Source of the DNA: Phosphoribacter sp964647395
Lineage (GTDB): Bacteria; Actinomycetota; Actinomycetes; Actinomycetales; Dermatophilaceae
DNA: 64,000 nt
Assembly (NCBI GenBank): GCA_964647395.1
Contig: CAZYHR010000001.1
Span: 33,927 to 97,926 of the forward strand
Direction: 5' to 3'
The position numbers and the translations under genes were made by a program. The notes below the pieces were generated by a model. It was not told the origin of the DNA. It did not search any database and was given only the letters and a program-made list of their open reading frames with translations. Below, piece after piece: positions 25,823 to 34,558 of the stretch; the first letter of the stretch is position 1, and the number at the start of each line of letters is the position of its first letter.

Positions 25823-26646
25823 CCACTGTCCAGGGCATCAACCCGCTGCTCGAGGCCGTCGCCTTCGGCGTGCGCATCGTCGAGCTAGGGCATCCCCACT
25901 TCACCGGCATGCCCTGCTCACCCAACCATCCCGGCTTCCGGATGACGCTGATCCGCCGGCACGGCGACATGGTCCGCGGTGATGGCGGCAGCGCCTCCAA
26001 CGAGATCATCGTCACCGGCGGGCACGTCGGCACTCACATCGACGCGCTGGCCCACGTCAGCCAGGACGGCCGACTGCACGGTGGTGCCGACGCGATGGCG
26101 GGGCAGGTCGGCGGCGTGCACAAGTCGGGTGGCGCGGAGCACACCCCGGCGCTGGTATGCCGCGGGGTCCTGCTCGACATCCCGGCCACCAAGGGCGTCG
26201 ACTGCCTCGACGCCGGCTACGGCGTCACCGCCGACGACCTGCGGGCCGCCCTGGAGCGGGCCGGCACGAGCCTGCGGCGCGGCGACGTCGCACTGATCCG
26301 CACCGGGTGGGCGCAGCACTTCGCCGACGCCCCTCGCTATCTCGGCCAGTCCGACGGAGTGCCCGGCCCCACCCCCGACGCGGCCGAGCTGCTCGTCGCC
26401 GCGGGCGTGGTCACCACGGGTGCCGACACCACGGCATACGAGCAGATCAAGTCAGGGGCGGGTCACAGCCTGCTGCCGGTGCACCGAATCCTGTTGGTGG
26501 ACAGCGGCATCCACATCATCGAGCACCTCAATCTGGAGACCGCCGCGGAGCAGGGCCTCACCGAGTTCCTCTTCGTCATGGCGCCGCTGCGCATCGTTGG
26601 TGGCACCGGGTCGCCGATCCGTCCGATCGCGGTGCTGCCGGCATGA
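25819..26646 (+). CDS. Cyclase family protein (kynurenine formamidase-like)
   Basis: A 275-aa metal-dependent hydrolase of the PF04199 family. The metal site HxGTHxDxxxH is present as GGHVGTHIDALAHV (about residues 70-83), and the C-terminal GIHIIEHLNLETAAEQGLTE carries the conserved Glu/His. Relatives hydrolyse amides, imides or lactams such as N-formylkynurenine, isatin or cyclic imides. GGAGG sits well before ATG 25819. In this island it could open or deacylate an amide intermediate. It overlaps both neighbours by 4 nt. Confidence 0.88.
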   Translation: MTTVQGINPLLEAVAFGVRIVELGHPHFTGMPCSPNHPGFRMTLIRRHGDMVRGDGGSASNEIIVTGGHVGTHIDALAHVSQDGRLHGGADAMAGQVGGVHKSGGAEHTPALVCRGVLLDIPATKGVDCLDAGYGVTADDLRAALERAGTSLRRGDVALIRTGWAQHFADAPRYLGQSDGVPGPTPDAAELLVAAGVVTTGADTTAYEQIKSGAGHSLLPVHRILLVDSGIHIIEHLNLETAAEQGLTEFLFVMAPLRIVGGTGSPIRPIAVLPA

Positions 26647-28046
26647 GCGAGCAGACCGTCGTCCAGCGACTCAGCGGGCTGGCCGACCGGGTGCGGACCG
26701 AGGGCCTGGACCGCGAGTTGCGCGAAGACGTCGCCCGCCGGGTGCTCGACGTGCTCGGCAACTCGGTCGGGGCGGGCGACCAGCCGGCCGCGGTCGCGGT
26801 GCGGGCCGCGGTCGGCGAGTGGGGCGGGTCCGGTCAGGCCTCCGGCATCGGGGTGGGCGCCCGGCTCCCGGCACCCTCGGCCGCCTTGGTCAACGGCAGT
26901 CTCGCGCACTCGCTCGACTTCGACGACACCCACCTACCCTCGGTGCTGCACCCATCGGCCTCGGTGGTGCCGGCGGCGTTGGCCGCCGCCGAGGCCGCAG
27001 ATGCCGCCGGCCCGGAGCTGCTCGACGCGGCCGGGGTCGGCATCGAGATCGCAGTGCGGCTCGGGATGGGCGGCTACGACCGCGAGCTCGGCAACTCGGT
27101 CTTCTTCGAGCGGGGCACGCACGCGACGTCGATCTGCGGTGCGGTCGGGTCGGCCGCCACGGCAGCGATGCTGCGCGGGCTGGACGCTGCTGGCATCGCG
27201 AACGCGATGGGCATCGCGGCGAGCATGGGCGCCGGGCTGCTGGAGGCCAACCGCACCGGCGGCACAGTCAAGCGGGTCCACTGCGGCTGGGCGGCGCACG
27301 CCGGCGTGACGGCGGCCTCGCTCGCCGCGCACGGGCTCACCGGGCCGCCGACGGTCATCGAGGGGCGCTTCGGTTTCCTCTACGCCTTCTGCGGGGACGC
27401 GATGGACGTCGAGGCGGTCGTCGATCGGCTCGGCGAGCACTGGGAGCTGCCCGGGATCTTCTTCAAGCCCTACCCGTGCAACCACTTCACCCACTCCGGC
27501 ATCGACGCCGCGCTGACCCTGCGCCGCGAAGGGATGACCGCCGACGACATCACCGCGATCGAGGTCGGCGTTCCCTCGCCGGTGCTGCGGACGATCGCCG
27601 AGCCGCGGGAGGCCAAGGTCCGGCCGGAGTCGGGCTACCACGCCGCCTTCAGCGGGCCCTACACGGTGGCGGCGGCCCTGCTCGGCGGAAGCGGGCTCGG
27701 GCTCGGGCACGACGACTTCACCGACGCCGCCGCCGCCGACCCGGCCCGACTCGCCTTGGCCGAGCGGGTCACCTGCGTCGCCGACGACCGGTGCGACGAG
27801 ATCTTCCCCAACCAGTTCCCGGCGGTCCTGCGGGCCACCCTCACGGACGGCTTGACCCGTGAGATCCGGGTCGACGTCAATCGCGGCGGTCCGGGAAACC
27901 CGTTGTCCCAGAACGAGCTCGGTCAGAAGTTCGCCGACAACGTCGCCGGCCGGCTTTCCGACTCGCACGCTGACCAGGTGCGCACCGTGGTCGCCGCACT
28001 GCCCGACGGCGGGTCGGTCCGGGAGCTGATGGATCTGCTCCGCTAG
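26643..28046 (+). CDS. MmgE/PrpD family protein (IclR-linked copy)
   Basis: A 467-aa MmgE/PrpD protein, full length. The conserved active-site region reads NGSLAHSLDFDDTHLPSVLH (about residues 84-103), followed by HATSICGAVGSAATAAMLRG and FKPYPCNHFTHSGIDAAL. The last block resembles the KPYPCC-type motif of 2-methylcitrate dehydratases and relatives. It is distinct from the operon copy at 18574-19959, so the island encodes two different lyase or isomerase steps or two substrates. It overlaps the cyclase stop by 4 nt. Confidence 0.9.
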   Translation: MSEQTVVQRLSGLADRVRTEGLDRELREDVARRVLDVLGNSVGAGDQPAAVAVRAAVGEWGGSGQASGIGVGARLPAPSAALVNGSLAHSLDFDDTHLPSVLHPSASVVPAALAAAEAADAAGPELLDAAGVGIEIAVRLGMGGYDRELGNSVFFERGTHATSICGAVGSAATAAMLRGLDAAGIANAMGIAASMGAGLLEANRTGGTVKRVHCGWAAHAGVTAASLAAHGLTGPPTVIEGRFGFLYAFCGDAMDVEAVVDRLGEHWELPGIFFKPYPCNHFTHSGIDAALTLRREGMTADDITAIEVGVPSPVLRTIAEPREAKVRPESGYHAAFSGPYTVAAALLGGSGLGLGHDDFTDAAAADPARLALAERVTCVADDRCDEIFPNQFPAVLRATLTDGLTREIRVDVNRGGPGNPLSQNELGQKFADNVAGRLSDSHADQVRTVVAALPDGGSVRELMDLLR

Positions 28047-28255
28047 CGGACCGGCCGGAGAACCAGGCGGGTTTGATCCCACCCGATGAGGGACACGCCT
28101 TCAGCCAGCCTCGACCCCGAGCGGGTCGACGAGATGGGACCGCTCGTCGTCGCCGCGGAAATGTCGCTCCGTCATCACGGGAACCGTCCTGCTGCGCGAC
28201 CGCTCCATGTCGCCCGGCTCTGACCTGCCATGCTGGCAGGGACGAGAGGACGCGC

Positions 28256-28642
28256 ATGGCCGCATCGACCCCACTCACCGAGAAGGACGCCGGCCTGACC
28301 GTCGTGCTCGGCTATGACATCGCGCCAGGGGTGTCCGATGCCGACTACGACCGTTGGCTGCGCGAGGTGCACTACCCCGACCTGCTGGCGAACCCGCACC
28401 TGGACCGGATCACCCTGCACGACGTCGAGCGGGTGGAGCGGACGACGAGCGGTGGGGCGGTGCGGTTGCCAGACACCGCGCCGTTCCAGCGGGTCGCTGA
28501 GCTGCACTTCGCCGACGATGCCGCCTACGCGGCATACCGGGCGTGGTTCGTCGAGCACCCGATCGACCCGGCACGTGGGCCGGCGGGACGCACGGTCTTC
28601 CACCACTACCTCGTATGCCGCTCGCGCACCTTCATGAGGTAG
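28256..28642 (+). CDS. Small EthD/dimeric alpha-beta barrel-like protein
   Basis: A 128-aa protein. VVLGYDIAPGVSDADYDRWL, REVHYPDLLANPHLDRITLH and RVAELHFADDAAYAAYRAWF have the spacing of ferredoxin-like dimeric alpha-beta barrel proteins such as EthD, where a conserved His near the first helix acts in small-molecule transformations. The family call is a structural impression, not a firm match. ATG 28256 has GAGAGGA upstream. Convergent with the SnoaL-like gene, 7-nt gap. Confidence 0.5.
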   Translation: MAASTPLTEKDAGLTVVLGYDIAPGVSDADYDRWLREVHYPDLLANPHLDRITLHDVERVERTTSGGAVRLPDTAPFQRVAELHFADDAAYAAYRAWFVEHPIDPARGPAGRTVFHHYLVCRSRTFMR

Positions 28643-28649
28643 GCGCCGC

Positions 28650-29075
28650 TCAGCCGGTCGGGCGCCACTGCGGCGCAAGCTCATCGGAGCTGCGGGCGTC
28701 GAGGACGCCGGTCTCGGCGAGGTCGTTCCAGACCCATTGGTGGGTGATCAGCCCATCGGCGAGCTGGAAGATGTCGACGTAGCGCACGCCACCGAACGGC
28801 ACGCCGTGCAGGTTCTCCCCGAACAGCCGGCCGGTCGAAACCACCCGCACGGCACCGTCGGACGTGCCGGCGAAGTAGTGGTCGCGGCACTTGTCGACCC
28901 ACGCATAGCGCTGCCGCGCCGCCGCCTTGAGCTCCTCGAGCTCCGCGAAACGCCGCCCGCCGGGAAACTCGATGTGCGCGCCCGGCGCCAACAGCGCGCG
29001 GGCCGCGTCGAGGTCGCCCTCCCCGATCGCACGCAGGAAGCGCTCCACCAGCTGGATCTCGTCGGCACCGGTCAT
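28650..29075 (-). CDS. SnoaL-like / NTF2-fold protein
   Basis: A 141-aa cone-shaped NTF2-like protein. EIQLVERFLRAIGEGDLDAA forms the first helix, followed by LLAPGAHIEFPGGRRF and VRYVDIFQLADGLITHQWVW, the typical strand pattern with aromatic pocket residues. Such proteins are isomerases, cyclases or small-ligand binders; no specific activity can be assigned. The start at ATG 29075 gives MTGADEIQLVERF. Confidence 0.75.
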   Translation of the reverse strand: MTGADEIQLVERFLRAIGEGDLDAARALLAPGAHIEFPGGRRFAELEELKAAARQRYAWVDKCRDHYFAGTSDGAVRVVSTGRLFGENLHGVPFGGVRYVDIFQLADGLITHQWVWNDLAETGVLDARSSDELAPQWRPTG

Positions 29076-29228
29076 GCCCCATCCTCCCAGGCCGGGGCTG
29101 GCCAGAGATCCGCAGTGTGTGTCGGTCACATCCGGCTGCCCGGCGAATGGGGGTGGGTCACAGCGGCGCGGGCACGCCGGGGTGGTTGCATGGGTCTCGA
29201 CGGACGGTAGGCCGCGGGGCGCGGCGAC

Positions 29229-30830
29229 GTGGCGGAAGGGACGGGCGTGGGCGCACGGCGGACGGTCCTGCGGACGGTCGAGGAGGCCATCGGTCTGGTG
29301 CCCGACGGCGGCACGATCGCGACCTCCGGCTTCGTCGGCTGCGGCACCCCGGACGCTCTGCTCGAGGGTCTCGCCCAGCGACATGAGACGACCGGCTCAC
29401 CCAGTGGACTGACCCTGTGGTTCGCGGCGGGGCAGGGCGACGGCAAGGACCAGGGGCTCAACCGGCTGGCCGTCCCCGGCCTGCTGCGCCGGGTCGTCGG
29501 CGGGCACTGGGGACTCATCCCCCGGGTCGCGGCGCTCGCGGTCGAGGAGCAGATCGAGGGATGGAACCTGCCGCAGGGCGTCATCAGCCGCCTCTACCGG
29601 GACGTCGCCGCCGGGCTGCCCGGCACGGTGTCCCGGATCGGCCTGCACACCTTCGTCGACCCCCGCCAGGAGGGCGGCAAGGTCAACCGGCGCTCCACGG
29701 AGGACCTCGTCGAGGTCGTCCGGCTCGGCGGCGAGGAACTGCTGTTCTACCGGGGTTTCCGGCTGGACGTCGCGTTGCTGCGGGGCACCACCGCCGACGA
29801 GTTCGGCAACGTGACGATGGAGCGCGAAGCACTCACCCTCGACGCGCTGGCCATGGCGACCGCGGCCCGCAACAGCGGCGGGGTGGTCATCGTGCAGGTC
29901 GAGCGGGTCGTGCAGGCCGGCAGCCTGCACCCTCGGCAGGTCAAGATCCCGCACATCCTCGTCGACGCTGTCGTCGTGGCGCCCCCGGAACTGCACCACC
30001 AGACCTACTCGACGGCATACAGTCCGGGCTTCGCGCACGAGGTGCGCGTGCCGCTCGACCAGGTGCCGCCGATGCCGATGAGCGAACGCAAGATCACCGC
30101 CCGCCGGGCCGCGCTCGAACTGCCGCTGGGCGGGGTGGTCAACCTCGGCATCGGCATGCCCGAGGGGGTCGCGTCGGTCGCCGCCGAGGAGCGGATCATC
30201 GACCGCATCACCCTGACGGCCGAGCCGGGAGTCATCGGGGGGGTGCCGGCGTCCGGGCTCGACTTCGGCGCCGCGCTCAACCCGGACGCGCTGGTCGACC
30301 AGAACCAGCAGTTCGACTTCTACCAGGGCGGCGGGCTGGACCTCACGGTGCTCGGCATGGCGCAGCTCGACCGGGACGGCAACGTCAACGTGTCGCGTTT
30401 CGGCTCCCGGCTCACGGGCTGCGGCGGATTCGTCGACATCAGCCAGTCGGCCCGGTCGGTCGTCTTCGTCGGCACCTTCACGGCCGGCGGGCTGGTCGTC
30501 GAGGGCGGCAACGGCGGACTGTCGATCGTCACCGAGGGCGCCCACCGCAAGCTGGTCCCGAGCGTCGAGCAGGTGACCTTCAACGGCCGGTATGCCGCCG
30601 CCCGCGGCCAGCAGGTCCGCTACGTCACCGAGCGGGCGGTGTTCCACGCGACCGAGCTGGGACTGCAACTGGTCGAAGTGGCGCCCGGCATCGACGTGGA
30701 GCGGGACATCCTCGCGCACATGGACTTCGAGCCGATCATCGGCGAGCTGGTCGAGATGGACCCGCGGATCTTCCGCACCGAGCCGCTGGGGCTGGGCGAC
30801 CTGCTCCGGCCCAGAGGAGCGAGCTCATGA
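29229..30830 (+). CDS. Acyl-CoA:acetate CoA-transferase (class I, YdiF/Pct type)
   Basis: A 533-aa single-chain class I CoA-transferase with fused alpha and beta halves. The N-terminal half carries AIGLVPDGGTIATSGFVGCG; the beta half begins ERKITARRAALELPLGGVVN, with the GxGxP-type loop NLGIGMPEGV. The catalytic Glu should be that in LTAEPGVIGGVP (about residue 336). It moves CoA between short-chain acids. Its stop overlaps the SDR start (ATGA), forming an operon with the SDR and PucR-type regulator. The substrate is unknown. Confidence 0.88.
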   Translation: MAEGTGVGARRTVLRTVEEAIGLVPDGGTIATSGFVGCGTPDALLEGLAQRHETTGSPSGLTLWFAAGQGDGKDQGLNRLAVPGLLRRVVGGHWGLIPRVAALAVEEQIEGWNLPQGVISRLYRDVAAGLPGTVSRIGLHTFVDPRQEGGKVNRRSTEDLVEVVRLGGEELLFYRGFRLDVALLRGTTADEFGNVTMEREALTLDALAMATAARNSGGVVIVQVERVVQAGSLHPRQVKIPHILVDAVVVAPPELHHQTYSTAYSPGFAHEVRVPLDQVPPMPMSERKITARRAALELPLGGVVNLGIGMPEGVASVAAEERIIDRITLTAEPGVIGGVPASGLDFGAALNPDALVDQNQQFDFYQGGGLDLTVLGMAQLDRDGNVNVSRFGSRLTGCGGFVDISQSARSVVFVGTFTAGGLVVEGGNGGLSIVTEGAHRKLVPSVEQVTFNGRYAAARGQQVRYVTERAVFHATELGLQLVEVAPGIDVERDILAHMDFEPIIGELVEMDPRIFRTEPLGLGDLLRPRGASS

Positions 30831-31810
30831 CCGACGCGCCCAGCACCGGGACAGCCAGCACTGAGAAAGCCAGCACCGAGACAGCCAGCACCGAGACGTC
30901 CAGCACCGAGACAGCCAGCCGCTCGCCCGCCGGCCCGGACGAGCGGCCGTTCGCCGGGCGCGTCGTGCTGGTCACCGGAGCGGCGGGCGGCTTGGGCCGG
31001 CACCATGCGCTGACCTTCGCCGCCCTCGGCGCCCGGGTCGTCGTCAACGACGTGGCGGACCCGCAGCCGGTCGTCGACGAGGTCGTCGCTGCGGGCGGCG
31101 AGGCGGTCGGGGTCGTCGCCGGGGTGGACACCTGGGCCGGTGGCGCGGCGATCGTCGAGGCGGCGGTCGCGGCATACGGTCGGCTGGACGTCCTGGTCAA
31201 CAACGCCGGCATCATCCGCGACAAGTCGTTCCCCAAGATGACCCCGGAGATGATCGACGCGGTGCTGCAGGTGCACCTGCACGGGGCGTTCCACGTCACC
31301 AAAGCCGCGTGGCCGCACCTGCAGCAGCGCGGCGGCGCGGTCGTCATGACGACCTCGGGGTCAGGGCTCTACGGCAACTTCGGCCAGGCCAACTATGCGG
31401 CGGCCAAGGGCGCCCTCGCCTCGCTGGCCCGGGCCCTGGCCCACGAGGGGCGTCGCGCCGGCATTCGGGTCAATGCTATTGCGCCGCTGGCACATTCGCA
31501 GATGACCGAGACGATGATGACGCCCGATCAGTTGGCCCGGTTGGAGCCCGAGTGGGTGCCGCCATTGGTCGCCTGGCTGGCGAGCGACGCGTGCGAGGCG
31601 ACGGGCGAGATCTATTCGGTCGGCGCCGGACGCTATGCCCGGGTGGCCGTTGTCGAGGGCCCTGGGGTGCGGTTCGACCGGGTGCCGACGCTGGCCGAAC
31701 TGTCCGACCGGGCGGCGGAGATCGACGACGTTCGCGGCGGCACCGAGCCCCGCGGGCTGGCCGACCAGATCGCCCTGCTCATCCCGGAGCCCACTCAGCC
31801 GCCGGGATAG
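30827..31810 (+). CDS. SDR family oxidoreductase with repeat N-terminal tail
   Basis: A 327-aa short-chain dehydrogenase close to the hydroxyacyl-CoA dehydrogenase domain of peroxisomal multifunctional enzymes. Residues 42-57 give the NAD(P) motif TGAAGGLGRHHA, NNAG is in DVLVNNAGIIRDK, the catalytic Ser is in MTTSGSGLYGNFG, and NYAAAKG gives Tyr/Lys. The first 35 residues are a Ser/Thr/Glu repeat tail outside the fold, unusual for this family. The C-terminal extension after VVEGPGVRFDRVP also matches the multifunctional-enzyme type. Probably oxidises a 3-hydroxyacyl-CoA in the same pathway as the CoA-transferase. Confidence 0.85.
   Translation: MTDAPSTGTASTEKASTETASTETSSTETASRSPAGPDERPFAGRVVLVTGAAGGLGRHHALTFAALGARVVVNDVADPQPVVDEVVAAGGEAVGVVAGVDTWAGGAAIVEAAVAAYGRLDVLVNNAGIIRDKSFPKMTPEMIDAVLQVHLHGAFHVTKAAWPHLQQRGGAVVMTTSGSGLYGNFGQANYAAAKGALASLARALAHEGRRAGIRVNAIAPLAHSQMTETMMTPDQLARLEPEWVPPLVAWLASDACEATGEIYSVGAGRYARVAVVEGPGVRFDRVPTLAELSDRAAEIDDVRGGTEPRGLADQIALLIPEPTQPPG
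30842..30916 (+). repeat. 15-bp tandem repeat inside the SDR gene
   Basis: Five units related to AGCACCGAGACAGCC encode five S-T-(E/G)-(T/K)-(A/S) blocks at the SDR N-terminus. The period is in frame, so copy changes would alter tail length without breaking the gene. Confidence 0.9.
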
Positions 31811-31818
31811 GCTGCAGC

Positions 31819-33720
31819 GTGCCCGAGGACCCGACCCGGCGGTTGCTGCGGCTGCTGGCCGATGCCGCCGGTGCAGCCGAGATCGCGCAGGTCGACGCCG
31901 ACGAGCAGGACCGGGCGCTGGCCCTGGCGGCGACCCGGCATCTCGAGCACCAGCGTCGCCGGGAGCGTGAACTGCTGGCCCTGGTCGAGACCGCCCGGGA
32001 ACTCGCCGCCACCGCCGACCCCGACGGGGTGCTCGAGGCGATCGTCCGCCGGGCCCGGCAGTTGCTCGGCAGCGACGTCGCCTATCTCACGCTGTTCGAC
32101 CCGGATCGGGGCGACACGTACATGCGGACCACCGACGGGGCGACCGCGTCGACCTTCATGTCGCTGCGGCTCGGCCTGGGCGACGGACTCGGGGGCCTGG
32201 TCGCCTCGACCCACCAGCCGTGGTGGTCACCGGACTACCCGGACGACACGCGGTTCGCCCACACCGCGCCGATCGACGCGGGCGTCGCCGACGAGGGGCT
32301 CGTCGCGATCTGCGGGACCCCCCTGCTGGTCGGGGGGCGCTTCGTCGGAGTGCTGTTCGCGGCCTATCGCAGCCGGCACACGTTCGGCCCGGAGGAGTTG
32401 GCGCTGCTCGGGTCGTTGGCGACGCTGGCCGCCGTGTCCATCGTCCAGTCGCGCGCCCTGCACGACACGCAGGACGCCTTGGACGCGCTGTCCGCCGCGC
32501 ACGCCGAGTCCCGGGCCCAGGCCGAGGCGATCGAGCGGTCGGTGGTCGCGCACGATCGGTTCGTCGACCTCGTCCTGTCCGGCAGCGGGGTCGAGGGCAT
32601 CACCCGCGCGCTCGGTGAGGCGCTGGGTGGTTGGGTCGTCCTGGTCGATGCAGACGGATCACGGCGCAGCGCTTTCGGTCCCGTGCCCGACGAGGTCGAG
32701 GTCGGCGACTCCGATCCGCTGGGCCTGGGGACGCTGGTCGAGACCGCGCGCTCGTCCGGCCGCGTCGCGGTGCAGGGGTGCCGGTATGCCGTGTCGGCGC
32801 GCTCGCGGCATACACCGCTCGCCACGATCACCGGTGGTGGCCGTGAGCTGGACGAGGCGGATCGTCGCATCGTGGAGCGAGCGGGCGTCGTCACCGCGCT
32901 GGTGCTCCTCTTCGAACGCGACACCGCGGCCGCGCGCCAGCGGGCGGTGAGCGATCTGGTCGCCGACCTGGTCGAGGGGGCGCTGGCCGAGCCGGAGGCG
33001 CACCGGCAACTGCGGGCGCAGGGATTCGACCCGACCCGGGACTACTGCCTGGTGGTCCTGCGTCCGACGCTGCCGGCGGTCTCGTCGCTCGTCATGGCGG
33101 CGGGCGCGGCGCTCGGGGAGCTGGGTGTCGTGGGCGAGCACGACCAGGTTGCCGTGGCGCTGGCGTCCGGCTCCGATCCGGCGGGCGCGGCGGCTCGGCT
33201 GGTCGAGCGGCTGCGGTCGTTCGGTGAGGTCACTGCCGCGGGAGTCGGTCCGCTGCAAGGGATCTCGGGTATCGCGGAGGCGCTTGAGGAGGCCCGCCGG
33301 ACCGTGGACGCGATGACCGCGCTGGGTCGCCGCGGGGAGAGCGCGACGACCCATGACCTGGGTTTCGCCGGGCTCATCGTCGGCTCGACACCGGATGTGG
33401 GTGACTACGTGCGTCGGGTGCTCGGTGCGGTGCTGGACTACGACCGGGACAAGGGCACCGAGTTGGTCACGACGCTGGAGGAGTTCTTCGCGTCCGGTCG
33501 CAGCGCCCATCGGGCCGCCGGGCCGCTGCATGTGCACGTCAACACGGTCACCCAGCGGCTGTCCCGATTGACGGCGTTGCTCGGTGACGACTGGACCGAG
33601 CCGGACCGGTCGTTGGAGATCCAGCTCGCGCTGCGGTTGCGGCGCTTGCTGCCGGTCAGTGGGGCAGCCGGCGGTCGACGGCCCGGGCGATCTCCAACGC
33701 GCCGGGCTCGTCGAGGATGA
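31819..33720 (+). CDS. GAF-domain PucR/CdaR-type transcriptional regulator
   Basis: A 633-aa regulator. Residues about 55-220 form a GAF sensor (LEAIVRRARQLLGSDVAYLT to FGPEELALLGSLATLAAVSI). A middle region follows, and the C-terminus carries the PucR-type helix-turn-helix (LHVHVNTVTQRLSRLTALLG, about residues 570-590). It starts at GTG 31819, 8 nt after the SDR stop, so it likely autoregulates the CoA-transferase/SDR operon. Its last 65 nt overlap the convergent alpha/beta hydrolase; the final 20 or so residues (GGRRPGRSPTRRARRG) are atypical and probably run past the natural end of the fold. Confidence 0.85.
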   Translation: MPEDPTRRLLRLLADAAGAAEIAQVDADEQDRALALAATRHLEHQRRRERELLALVETARELAATADPDGVLEAIVRRARQLLGSDVAYLTLFDPDRGDTYMRTTDGATASTFMSLRLGLGDGLGGLVASTHQPWWSPDYPDDTRFAHTAPIDAGVADEGLVAICGTPLLVGGRFVGVLFAAYRSRHTFGPEELALLGSLATLAAVSIVQSRALHDTQDALDALSAAHAESRAQAEAIERSVVAHDRFVDLVLSGSGVEGITRALGEALGGWVVLVDADGSRRSAFGPVPDEVEVGDSDPLGLGTLVETARSSGRVAVQGCRYAVSARSRHTPLATITGGGRELDEADRRIVERAGVVTALVLLFERDTAAARQRAVSDLVADLVEGALAEPEAHRQLRAQGFDPTRDYCLVVLRPTLPAVSSLVMAAGAALGELGVVGEHDQVAVALASGSDPAGAAARLVERLRSFGEVTAAGVGPLQGISGIAEALEEARRTVDAMTALGRRGESATTHDLGFAGLIVGSTPDVGDYVRRVLGAVLDYDRDKGTELVTTLEEFFASGRSAHRAAGPLHVHVNTVTQRLSRLTALLGDDWTEPDRSLEIQLALRLRRLLPVSGAAGGRRPGRSPTRRARRG

Positions 33721-34558
33721 TCGAGTAGTGGTTGGTGTCGGCGACCCGGGTGACCCGCACCTCGGGCGGGACGTCGAGGTCCCGCAGCCGCTGCTCGTCG
33801 TAGAGCCCCGGCGTCTGGTCGAGCAGACCCCGCTCGGCCCAGAGGAACTCGGTGGGCACGCGGTGCGCCGCCGCCCGCTGCACGGCGGTGCTGAGTTGCC
33901 GGTCCGCCAGGACGTCGGCGCCGTCGGCGCGGACCGCGGCCAGGTCGCCGGAGCTGCGGTAGCGAACCGTGCCGTCGGGCTCGGTCACCGGTCGGCAGTC
34001 GTGGCGTAGGTAGCCTTCGACGAGGGCGCGACGCGGGCCGCGGACCAACGGACCGACCGCGGGGTGCGCGGCGAGGAAGGACAGGTAGGCCGCCTCGCTG
34101 GCGAACGTCATCTGCAGCCGGTCGAGGGCCGGGCCGAGGAGCTGTTGCAGCGCAGCGTCGATGTCGAGGTCCGTGGGGGCCGGCAGGGAGAGGCCGCCGT
34201 CGACGAGCACCAGGCCGGCGACGGCTCGCGGGTGCTCGGCGGCGAGCAGCGCCCCGACGAAGGCGCCCATCGAGTGACCCGCGACGACCGGCGGGGCGGG
34301 CAGGGTCTCGATGATCGCGAGCAGGTCGGTGACGTGGTCGGCCAGGCCGTGGTGCTCGCCGTCCAGCGGGCTGTCGCCCCGACCCGCGAGATCGGGCGCG
34401 AGGAAGCGCACCGTGTCGGGCGCGCGCAGCCCGGCGAGCAGGTCGGCGACCAGCGGCCAGGTGCGACCGTTGGCGGTGATGCCGTGGATCGCGAGAACGG
34501 TGGGCGAGGCCGGGGTGGGGTCGCCGACGGATAGGTCGTGGACTGCGAGCCGGGTCAT
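33656..34558 (-). CDS. Alpha/beta hydrolase
   Basis: A 300-aa alpha/beta-hydrolase-fold enzyme. VLAIHGITANGRTW provides the oxyanion loop (HG), VVAGHSMGAFVGALL the nucleophile Ser (GHSMG), and VADTNHYSIILDEPG the catalytic His; an Asp in the intervening region completes the triad. It is probably an esterase, amidase or lactonase. It is the last gene of the second Liv-type operon, overlapping livM2 by 4 nt, so it may hydrolyse the imported compound. Confidence 0.85.
   Translation of the reverse strand: MTRLAVHDLSVGDPTPASPTVLAIHGITANGRTWPLVADLLAGLRAPDTVRFLAPDLAGRGDSPLDGEHHGLADHVTDLLAIIETLPAPPVVAGHSMGAFVGALLAAEHPRAVAGLVLVDGGLSLPAPTDLDIDAALQQLLGPALDRLQMTFASEAAYLSFLAAHPAVGPLVRGPRRALVEGYLRHDCRPVTEPDGTVRYRSSGDLAAVRADGADVLADRQLSTAVQRAAAHRVPTEFLWAERGLLDQTPGLYDEQRLRDLDVPPEVRVTRVADTNHYSIILDEPGALEIARAVDRRLPH

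Noticed and set aside
28039..28050. 12-bp palindrome at the end of the second MmgE/PrpD gene as a terminator
   Set aside because: It has no loop and spans the stop codon; a hairpin could not form well in RNA.
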